19,869 nt of DNA from an uncultured Planctomycetaceae bacterium (lineage in GTDB: Bacteria; Planctomycetota; Planctomycetia; Pirellulales; UBA1268): assembly GCA_937926325.1 (NCBI GenBank), contig CALAZQ010000169.1, positions 1 to 19,869 on the forward strand, given 5' to 3'. Numbering within the stretch: position 1 is the stretch's first letter; every line of letters starts with the position of its first letter. The position numbers were made by a program, and so were the translations under genes. The notes beneath the pieces were generated by a model that worked only from the letters and a program-made list of their open reading frames with translations, did no database searches and was not told the origin of the DNA. This document shows positions 14,352 to 19,869 of this stretch, in pieces.

Positions 14352-14615
14352 ATGGCTGGTCGCTTCTGCCAACTGCTGGAGAGAGTGGCCGCCGCTGCCG
14401 ACCGGCTGGCAGTCTCGATACTCCTCGGGCTAGTCACTGCCTATCGCCTGCTGCTCAGCCCGCTGTTGGGCCGGCACTGCCGGTTCCAGCCGTCCTGTAG
14501 CCAATACTTTGCTGAAGCGGTGCGAAAGTATGGAGCCGTCCGCGGCAGTATCAAAGGGATCGGTCGCATCTGCCGCTGCCACCCGTGGCACCCCGGCGGT
14601 CATGATCCGCCGTGA
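14352..14615 (+). CDS. yidD: Membrane protein insertion efficiency factor YidD
   Basis: Small membrane-associated protein that aids YidC-dependent insertion of inner-membrane proteins. The 87-residue protein has an amphipathic N-terminal helix, the family hallmark YRLLLSPLLGRHCRFQPSCSQY, then AVRKYGAVRGSIKGIGRICRCHPWHPGGHDP. Conserved cysteines are in CRFQPSC and CRCHPW. The ATG at 14352 is one base after the rnpA stop. The rnpA-yidD pair is the common bacterial order, but yidC and rpmH are absent here. The gene converges on the response regulator gene with 30 bp between. Confidence 0.95.
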   Translation: MAGRFCQLLERVAAAADRLAVSILLGLVTAYRLLLSPLLGRHCRFQPSCSQYFAEAVRKYGAVRGSIKGIGRICRCHPWHPGGHDPP

Positions 14616-14645
14616 GTGTTTTCTGTGAAGGGCACGAACAGGCTG

Positions 14646-15293
14646 CTAGCCGATGCCCTGCCGCACGGCCCAGACCGCTGCCTGGGTGCGGTCGTTGACG
14701 GCAAGCTTGCGGAGCAGGTTCTGCACATGTTCCTTGACCGTCTCAACGCTGATGGTCAGGGCGTCGGCGATCTCCTGGTTCGACAACCCCATGGCGATCA
14801 CCCGCAGCACCTGGGTCTCCCGCGGGGTCAGCGGCACATCGATGCCGGCCGGGAGCGTGCGGTCGGCCAGCCGGCTGGTCATCAGCCGCAGTTCACCCTG
14901 CTTGTGGGGAGAACTGCCGCTGACAGCTCCCTTGATCGCGGCGATCAGCGATTGCCGCCCCACACTTTTCATGAGCACGTCGGTTGCGCCGGCGGAGGCT
15001 GCCCGGGCGACATACGTGGGGTTGTCAAAGGCTGTAAAGACAATCACGCAGACATTTTCACAGGCCTTCCGCAGTGGCTTGATCAGCGAGAGGCCGTCTT
15101 CCCCGTCCCGCAGGCGGATGTCGAGCAGCAGGGCATCGGGCTGCAGCCGGCGACACAGGGCCTCTGCCTCGTCGCCGGTCGCGGCCGTCCCAACAATCTC
15201 GATTCCCGTTTCGTTGAACAGGGTCTTGAGGCCCTCGCAGACAACCTCATGGTCGTCCACGATGACCAGCCTGATGGGGGCGTGCTCGGGCAT
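14646..15293 (-). CDS. NarL/FixJ-type response regulator, orphan
   Basis: A two-component transcription regulator of 215 residues. The receiver domain (about 6-122) shows the acidic pocket Asp13-Asp14, phospho-acceptor Asp58 in LLLDIRLRDGEDGL, Thr87 and Lys109. The LuxR-type helix-turn-helix follows (LTPRETQVLRVIAMGLSNQEIADALTIS from 155, then VETVKEHVQNLLRKL). ATG 15293 is the natural receiver start and has AAGGA about 10 bases before it; the frame continues upstream without family likeness. No histidine kinase is in the window, so the input signal and targets are unknown. Confidence 0.94.
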   Translation of the reverse strand: MPEHAPIRLVIVDDHEVVCEGLKTLFNETGIEIVGTAATGDEAEALCRRLQPDALLLDIRLRDGEDGLSLIKPLRKACENVCVIVFTAFDNPTYVARAASAGATDVLMKSVGRQSLIAAIKGAVSGSSPHKQGELRLMTSRLADRTLPAGIDVPLTPRETQVLRVIAMGLSNQEIADALTISVETVKEHVQNLLRKLAVNDRTQAAVWAVRQGIG

Positions 15294-15328
15294 TGGGAAG
15301 GCATCCTTCAGAACTGGGGCTGTCTGTT

Positions 15329-15357
15329 GAGGGGGCGTCTGGGGGTAACCCCCCCTC
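15329..15357 (-). promoter_or_regulatory. GC-rich hairpin in the response regulator leader
   Basis: GAGGGGG (15329-15335) pairs with CCCCCTC (15351-15357), and an inner GGGGG (15341-15345) can instead pair with C-runs after TAA. It lies 36-64 bases upstream of ATG 15293 on the minus strand. No T-tract follows in that direction, so an mRNA leader structure is more likely than a terminator. Confidence 0.3.
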
Positions 15358-15506
15358 GCAACCATCCGCAGCATATCGTAAATCGACTCTCGCTGACATC
15401 CCATCCACGCCCGGAGCCGGGCGACGGCTAGGGCAGGTTTCCAGCAAGAAAAGCTGTTTTTGCCGCCGGCTGCGGCCAGCGAGACAGCGGCCCAAGCTGC
15501 TGCCCG

Positions 15507-17837
15507 TCAGCCGGCTACCAGCCAGCCCGAGTGGGTGAGCCACTGCTGCAGCCAGGGAAGCGTCCAGGGGCTCCAGGCGGGGGCCGCCACTGAGACCACC
15601 GACAAGGCCAGTAGAACCAGCAGGAGCCCCGTGCCGAACCGACCTGCCTGCAGCCGGTCAGCCGCCGGCGTGATGGCGAAGGCCCACAACGGCGCCAGCC
15701 AGAAGACCCAGCGAAAGCCACTCGCGGTGCCGCCATAATTCCGGTCGAGCGGCTGACGGGTCAGGTAGAAGACAATCACCACGAAGGTGACCAGCCCAAT
15801 CGCGATCGCCAGCAGCTGCCAGCCAGGACCAGCCCGCTGCCGTAGCAGAAGCAGGCCGGGGATCAGCAGCAGCCAGGCCGGGGTGAGTGAAAAGATGCCG
15901 TGATGCCCGATGAGCGTATGCAGGGCATAGACGGCAATGGCTGGCTCTCCCCGATCGATACCCTGGGGATTCCGCCAGTAGCTCTCGATCACCTTGCCGT
16001 TTGGCAGCGTGAATCGATAGTCGTACCAGTTGTCGGGGTTCCACTCGTGGGGCTGGCCCGGTGGCTGATTGCTGGTGGGGGCTGGCGGAGTGGCGGTCGG
16101 AGTCGAGCCGCGAAAGGCATAGGCCGGCAGCGGTGTGCCATGGGCCAGCATGTTGGTGCCGATGGCGGCAACGGCCACCAGTGCGACCGCCGGCAGGGCA
16201 GCCAGCACCGTCCGCCGCCAGTCGCAGACGGCCAGCAGCCCCAGCACCGCGGCCGTCCAGGCGAGGGCCGGCAGTTCAAAGGCGGCCGCCAGCCCCGCTG
16301 CCAGCCCGGCGGTGCCAAACCAGCCCCAGCGGCGGCTGCCGTTGGCCACGATCGCCAACACCGCCCAGAGGCTCACCGCCGCGCAGGCGGCGGCAAACAG
16401 GTGATTGTTGAGCACGACGGCAAAGGTGTTGAGCAGGGTGCCACAGGCAATCACGGCCGCCGCCCAGAGCCGGCCGCGATCGGTGCGGCCCACCCGGTCG
16501 ATGCAGCCAAACGCCGCCAGCATCGTGACCGCCAGCGGCAGCAGGCCGTACAGCACCAGCAGCAGACGGCCGAGTTCAAAGGGATGGTCGCCGAGCGTCC
16601 AGCCGGTCAGCTGGTGAAGCAACCAGTAGGGCCCGGCCAGCAACACCGGCAGCAGCGGGGGCTTACTTGAATAGAGGTGCAACTGCCCGTCGGCACCGGG
16701 GTGGACGACGGCGTCGATGGTGTCCCATCCGGGCTCAACCACCAGGGGTTCAATCGCAAAGCTGCCCCGCTCAACCAGGCTGCGGATCGTCAGCCAGCGG
16801 CTGCGGTCGTTGCCCGACAAAAACGGCCGGAGCAGCCGTTTCTCGGTCTTGATGGTCGCGGCCATTTGCCGCCGGATTGCCGCGGCGTCAGCTGGAACCC
16901 CGGCGTCGGCCGCGCGGGCCAGTCGGCGTTTGACCGCGTCGTCGATCAGCCGTTTTTCGAGCGCCAAGCGATCGACGCTGGCGACCGTCCCAATCCGGCC
17001 CAGGACGCCGCCCAGGGCCACCGCAGCCAGCAGCCCGTAGACGGTCCAGCGGAGGCTGGCGGTCGTGTCGGCAGCGGGCTGCGGAGGTGGCTTTGCCCCC
17101 AGCCGGCCGGCCTGCAGGGCCAGCCAGACCCGGGCCAAGTCGAAGAGCCCGTGAAAGAACCGGGTGAACCCATATTTCGAGACGCCCCGCGTGCGGGGGC
17201 GGTGATGCACCGGCTGCTCAACCACCCGGCCGCCGGCCGCCGCGGCCAGCACCGGGATGAACCGGTGCATGCCGGTGGTGAGCGGTAATCGCCGAGCAAC
17301 GTCGCCCCGCATCGCCTTCAGGCCGCAGTTGTGATCGTGCAGCTGGACTCCGGTCAGCCAGCTGACCAGCAGATTGAAAACCCGCGAGGGCAGGGTCTTG
17401 TGCCAGGGGTCGAGCCGAGGGGTCTTCCAGCCGTTGACCAGATCGGCCGTGGCTGCCGGCTGCGGCCGGTCGATGCCCGCCAGGCCGAGCTGGGCCACCA
17501 TGCCGGGGATTTCAGCTGGATCGTCCTGGCCGTCGCCATCGAGCATCACCACCGCCTCGCCCCGGACCCGGGTAAAGCCGAGGGCGAGGGCGGCCGATTT
17601 GCCGCGACCGTCGACCAGCGGCAGGCAGGCAATCCGGTTGTCGGCGGCCGCCACCGCGGCAACCTCCGCGGCCGAGCCGTCAGTCGAGCCGTCATCGATC
17701 ACCAGCACTTCCCAGCGATAGCCGGCGGCGTCGAGAGAGCCGGCGATCTCCATCAGCAGCGGGCCGATGTTGCCCGCTTCGTTTCGCACCGGAATGACGA
17801 GGCTGACCTGCGGGGAAGTGGGGGGCGGGTTCGGCAT
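15507..17837 (-). CDS. Fused GT2 polyprenyl-phosphate sugar synthase and GT-C-like membrane glycosyltransferase
   Basis: A 776-residue protein with two recognisable parts. Residues 1-245 are a GT2 transferase of the dolichyl-phosphate mannose synthase type: VSLVIPVRNEAGNI (11-24), DDGST (48-52), the metal-binding DGDGQDD (100-106), HDHNCGLKAMR (167-177) and a RGVSKYG loop (217-223). A Pro-rich linker (249-258) leads to residues 263-770, with about ten hydrophobic segments, a long charged loop (285-350) and YSSKPPLLPVL (389-399), which resembles the KPPL signature of PMT/ArnT-like (GT39) transferases. The GT2 part should load a sugar on a polyprenyl phosphate, and the membrane part could pass it on across the membrane; the second step is inference. 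ATG 17837 has no clear ribosome site. The gene is divergent from the AI-2E permease. Confidence 0.85.
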   Translation of the reverse strand: MPNPPPTSPQVSLVIPVRNEAGNIGPLLMEIAGSLDAAGYRWEVLVIDDGSTDGSAAEVAAVAAADNRIACLPLVDGRGKSAALALGFTRVRGEAVVMLDGDGQDDPAEIPGMVAQLGLAGIDRPQPAATADLVNGWKTPRLDPWHKTLPSRVFNLLVSWLTGVQLHDHNCGLKAMRGDVARRLPLTTGMHRFIPVLAAAAGGRVVEQPVHHRPRTRGVSKYGFTRFFHGLFDLARVWLALQAGRLGAKPPPQPAADTTASLRWTVYGLLAAVALGGVLGRIGTVASVDRLALEKRLIDDAVKRRLARAADAGVPADAAAIRRQMAATIKTEKRLLRPFLSGNDRSRWLTIRSLVERGSFAIEPLVVEPGWDTIDAVVHPGADGQLHLYSSKPPLLPVLLAGPYWLLHQLTGWTLGDHPFELGRLLLVLYGLLPLAVTMLAAFGCIDRVGRTDRGRLWAAAVIACGTLLNTFAVVLNNHLFAAACAAVSLWAVLAIVANGSRRWGWFGTAGLAAGLAAAFELPALAWTAAVLGLLAVCDWRRTVLAALPAVALVAVAAIGTNMLAHGTPLPAYAFRGSTPTATPPAPTSNQPPGQPHEWNPDNWYDYRFTLPNGKVIESYWRNPQGIDRGEPAIAVYALHTLIGHHGIFSLTPAWLLLIPGLLLLRQRAGPGWQLLAIAIGLVTFVVIVFYLTRQPLDRNYGGTASGFRWVFWLAPLWAFAITPAADRLQAGRFGTGLLLVLLALSVVSVAAPAWSPWTLPWLQQWLTHSGWLVAG

Positions 17838-17912
17838 CGAGCGAGACAGGCGGGGGGGCGGGAAGTGGCCCAGAAAGGCCGCTGGGCCGCCGAGTATGGC
17901 ACGGGGCGGCGG

Positions 17913-17951
17913 TCGGGTTCGACCCGAATTCGGAACTGGTTCCCGATTCGG
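17913..17951. promoter_or_regulatory. Interrupted dyads in the divergent promoter region
   Basis: CCGAAT (17924-17929) mirrors ATTCGG (17946-17951), and inside it GGAAC (17932-17936) mirrors GTTCC (17939-17943), all centred on 17937.5. A second dyad, TCGGGT (17913-17918) with ACCCGA (17922-17927), overlaps its left edge. It sits between two divergent starts and next to a good -10 hexamer, so an operator is more likely than a terminator. No regulator is assigned. Confidence 0.45.
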
Positions 17952-17963
17952 CTGAGGCCTGCC

Positions 17964-17969
17964 TACAAT
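17964..17969 (+). promoter_or_regulatory. Candidate -10 element for the AI-2E permease gene
   Basis: TACAAT matches the -10 consensus in five of six positions and lies 50 bp before the ATG at 18020. The matching -35 is poor: TTCCCG at an 18-base spacing, inside the dyad. Initiation would fall near 17976. Confidence 0.4.
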
Positions 17970-18019
17970 CGGGGCTTTCGTCAGCTTCAGCCCTCCGTCT
18001 GGGAAGCAACGCCCGCCCC

Positions 18020-19105
18020 ATGACCCGCCTGATCTCTCTCGGTGTCATCCTCGGCCTGATCGCCGTCTTCGGCCTGCTGTCGCTCCGGGTGATGGCGAGC
18101 TTTCTGCTGCCGCTGCTGCTGGCGGCGATGCTGGTGGTGATCTTTGGGCCACTCTACCGCTGGCTCCGGCAGCTGCTGCGAAGCCCCGACTGGGTGGCGG
18201 CCGGGCTGACCACGGCGTTTGTGCTGTTGATTGTGCTGGTGCCGTTGGTGCTGCTGGTGATCCGGGCCGGTGGCGATGCCGTGGCCATGCTGAAAAGTCC
18301 GGCCGGCATCCGGCTTGACCCGGCAATCCTCGACGGGCTGATTGCCTCGGTGAACGAGGCGATCGGGCTCCATCTGACCGCTGATGACGTCAACACCGAG
18401 TTGCGGCGAGTCGCAGAGGATCTGTTCGGGCCGATTGCCACCGGGGCGCCGGTGGTCATCGTCAAGCTGATCATCGGCGTGATCGTGATGACGGTGTCGC
18501 TGTTCTATTTTCTGGCCGACGGGCCGCGGATGTTTGCCGCCGTCACCCGGCTGATTCCGCTCGACCAGCGGTATCAGTGGCAGTTGCTCGAGGAGTTTGA
18601 GGAGATCAGCCGGGCGGTGGTCAGTTCGACGCTGCTGGCAGCAATCGTGCAGGCTGTCCTGGCCGGATTTGGCTTTTATGTTGCGGGCCTGCAGACAGTC
18701 TTCCTGCTGACGTTGTTGACATTTTTCACGGCGATGATTCCGTTCGTGGGGGCGGCAGCCGTCTGGGGTGGGGCGAGTCTCTACCTGCTGTTTTTCGTCA
18801 AAGACACCTGGGCCGCCGCCGGGCTGGCCCTCTGGGGCGTCTCGGTTGTCTCGACCATCGACAATGTGATCAAGCCGATTGTGCTGCACGGCCAGTCGAA
18901 GCTGCACCCACTGCTGGCCCTGCTCAGTGTGCTCGGCGGGGTCGGGGCCCTCGGCCCGATTGGCATTTTTGTCGGCCCGATCGCCGTTGCCTTCCTGCAG
19001 GCGGCGCTGACGATGTTGCAGACTGAGCTCGACACGCTGGCCCACGATAAGCAGCAAGGCATCGTGACTCCGGCCGAGTTGCACAAGGGGACCGACCGAG
19101 GGTGA
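18020..19105 (+). CDS. AI-2E family (PF01594-type) membrane permease
   Basis: Integral inner-membrane protein of 361 residues. Two N-terminal hydrophobic helices (LGVILGLIAVFGLLSL; FLLPLLLAAMLVVIFGPLY), a third (TTAFVLLIVLVPLVLLVI), a soluble loop (about 85-145), then a C-terminal bundle with FLADGPRM, TFFTAMIPFVGAAAVW, STIDNVIKPIVL and HPLLALLSVLGGVGALGPIGIFVGPI. These are the typical family motifs. Members export varied small molecules or act as Na+/H+ exchangers, so autoinducer-2 transport must not be assumed. A small membrane protein gene follows 58 bp downstream on the same strand. The ATG at 18020 has only a weak GGGAAG upstream. Confidence 0.92.
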   Translation: MTRLISLGVILGLIAVFGLLSLRVMASFLLPLLLAAMLVVIFGPLYRWLRQLLRSPDWVAAGLTTAFVLLIVLVPLVLLVIRAGGDAVAMLKSPAGIRLDPAILDGLIASVNEAIGLHLTADDVNTELRRVAEDLFGPIATGAPVVIVKLIIGVIVMTVSLFYFLADGPRMFAAVTRLIPLDQRYQWQLLEEFEEISRAVVSSTLLAAIVQAVLAGFGFYVAGLQTVFLLTLLTFFTAMIPFVGAAAVWGGASLYLLFFVKDTWAAAGLALWGVSVVSTIDNVIKPIVLHGQSKLHPLLALLSVLGGVGALGPIGIFVGPIAVAFLQAALTMLQTELDTLAHDKQQGIVTPAELHKGTDRG

Positions 19106-19163
19106 AATAGAGTTCCGTGGGCCGACGGACGACCGCCAGACCTTCCCGCTGAAAGGCATACTC

Positions 19164-19628
19164 ATGTTGCTGAAATTCTTCTGCCTGACCGCTGCCATGC
19201 TGGCGGCTGGTATCGAGACGGCCTATGTGCCAACCGAGGCTGGCGGTGGTGACTATCTCGTCCGGGTCGAACCCGACCTGGTGACCGGGCGGAGCCCCTA
19301 CACCTTCACCAGCGATGTGCCGGCCGACAGCCGGGACGTTCGGCGGGTCTGCATTTATGTGGCCGACCGCTGGCCGGCGACGGTGGAACGGAGCGTGATC
19401 GAAGCCGCCGCCCGGCCGCGAGCGGCTGCCGCTGAGACAGCAGCGGCCACAACTGGTGGTGCGGCCGCCACTGAGGCCACCGAGCAACGCCCGTGGTCGC
19501 TGTTGATCGGCACCCTCGTCGCGCTCTTCATCTCGCTCGGCGGCAACGCCTATCTCGGCATGCTGCTTGGCACGATGCGAACCCGCTACCTCAGCCTCGT
19601 CCGCGAACGGCTGCCGGGCCTGTCGTGA
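19164..19628 (+). CDS. Small secreted or membrane-anchored protein, function unknown
   Basis: A 154-residue protein I do not recognise. It begins with a hydrophobic stretch that looks like a signal peptide (MLLKFFCLTAAMLAAGIETA). Residues about 20-70 form a polar region (YVPTEAGGGDYLVRVEPD), followed by an Ala/Thr-rich linker (72-106) and one transmembrane helix (about 110-135, WSLLIGTLVALFISLGGNAYLGM) with a short basic tail. The layout suggests an exported domain tethered by a C-terminal anchor. AAAGG at 19152-19156 stands 7 bases before the ATG. It probably shares a transcript with the permease gene upstream. Low-complexity codon and residue use is in line with its neighbours. Confidence 0.75.
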   Translation: MLLKFFCLTAAMLAAGIETAYVPTEAGGGDYLVRVEPDLVTGRSPYTFTSDVPADSRDVRRVCIYVADRWPATVERSVIEAAARPRAAAAETAAATTGGAAATEATEQRPWSLLIGTLVALFISLGGNAYLGMLLGTMRTRYLSLVRERLPGLS

Positions 19629-19758
19629 TCCCTCTTGTCAGCCACCGCACCTCGCTTGGCAGCTGCTCGCCCGGCCTTGACCAGGGGAGGATGAGGGAGG
19701 ATAGGACGGTCAACAGCACTTCAACCGCACTTTCGCAAGCCTCTCGCCCGTCGGCAGC

Positions 19759-19787
19759 AGCCGAGCAGTTGGCTTCGGCTCACTTTT
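19759..19787 (+). terminator. Weak terminator candidate after the last gene
   Basis: AGCCGA (19759-19764) pairs with TCGGCT (19775-19780) around a 10-base loop, followed by CAC and TTTT. The stem is short and the T-run brief. The remaining bases of 19629-19869 show only a GGGAGGAT direct repeat (19685-19692, 19695-19702) and no gene. Confidence 0.3.
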
Positions 19788-19869
19788 GAGGGCAAGTTGT
19801 CGACTCGTATCACTCGTGAACGGCAGAAAAAGCTGAGAAAGAGCGGGCCCTTGCGGACAATTCTGCCAT

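Noticed and set aside
15430..15480. AAAAGC/GTTTTT dyad after the GT2 fusion gene as a terminator
   Set aside because: The pairing needs a bulge and the adjoining GC stem has no consistent T-run on the minus strand, so I could not support a terminator.
17911..17951. GGTTCGACCC resembling a tRNA T-arm
   Set aside because: The stem has a short loop that does not fit a 7-base T-loop, and there are no acceptor, D or anticodon arms around it.
19691..19789. A 32-codon frame after an AGGGGAGG-like site
   Set aside because: The purine run touches the ATG with almost no spacing, the peptide is low-complexity and has no recognisable features; the same run is part of a short direct repeat.

Overview
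The window looks like a chromosomal segment of a GC-rich planctomycete (Planctomycetota; Pirellulales-like is my best guess). The main reason is that tetrahydromethanopterin (H4MPT)-dependent one-carbon genes, in bacteria found mainly in methylotrophic proteobacteria and planctomycetes, sit among ordinary bacterial genes: a type A RNase P RNA, rnpA, yidD, hflX, rsgA and ppk1. The assignment rests on gene content, not on a phylogenetic marker. I see no insertion sequence, phage gene, CRISPR array, tRNA or rRNA.

Left part (1-5.5 kb). A methylene-H4MPT dehydrogenase gene (+) converges on a minus-strand run that reads FHA-domain protein, rsgA, hflX, short-chain dehydrogenase; the last three are packed with overlaps or 1-bp gaps. 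rnpB (RNase P RNA) lies on the plus strand next to that run, and a ribbon-helix-helix protein gene (-) converges on rnpB.

Middle part (5.9-10.5 kb). Two minus-strand pairs carry C1/cofactor genes: mch with a RimK-like ATP-grasp ligase, and a CitG-like gene with a 6-pyruvoyl-tetrahydropterin-synthase-like gene. A DtxR/MntR-type metal regulator (+) lies between them and is divergent from mch. Mtd and Mch catalyse consecutive steps (methylene- to methenyl- to formyl-H4MPT). The other three enzymes are plausible makers or tailors of the pterin or furan cofactors, but that is inference. The formaldehyde-activating enzyme and the formyltransferase/hydrolase subunits are not in the window.

Right part (10.6-19.9 kb). 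ppk1 (polyphosphate kinase) is followed on the plus strand by a type II DnaJ gene, rnpA and yidD, the last three almost fused. An orphan NarL-type response regulator (-) and a large fused glycosyltransferase/membrane protein gene (-) follow. Divergent from the latter are an AI-2E-family permease and a small membrane protein of unknown function. A 28-bp interrupted dyad lies in that divergent promoter region.

No obviously new defence or mobile system is visible. The most interesting items are the GT2-GT-C fusion, the uncharacterised cofactor enzymes in the H4MPT neighbourhood, the altered metal site of the DtxR protein beside mch, and the closeness of both RNase P components.
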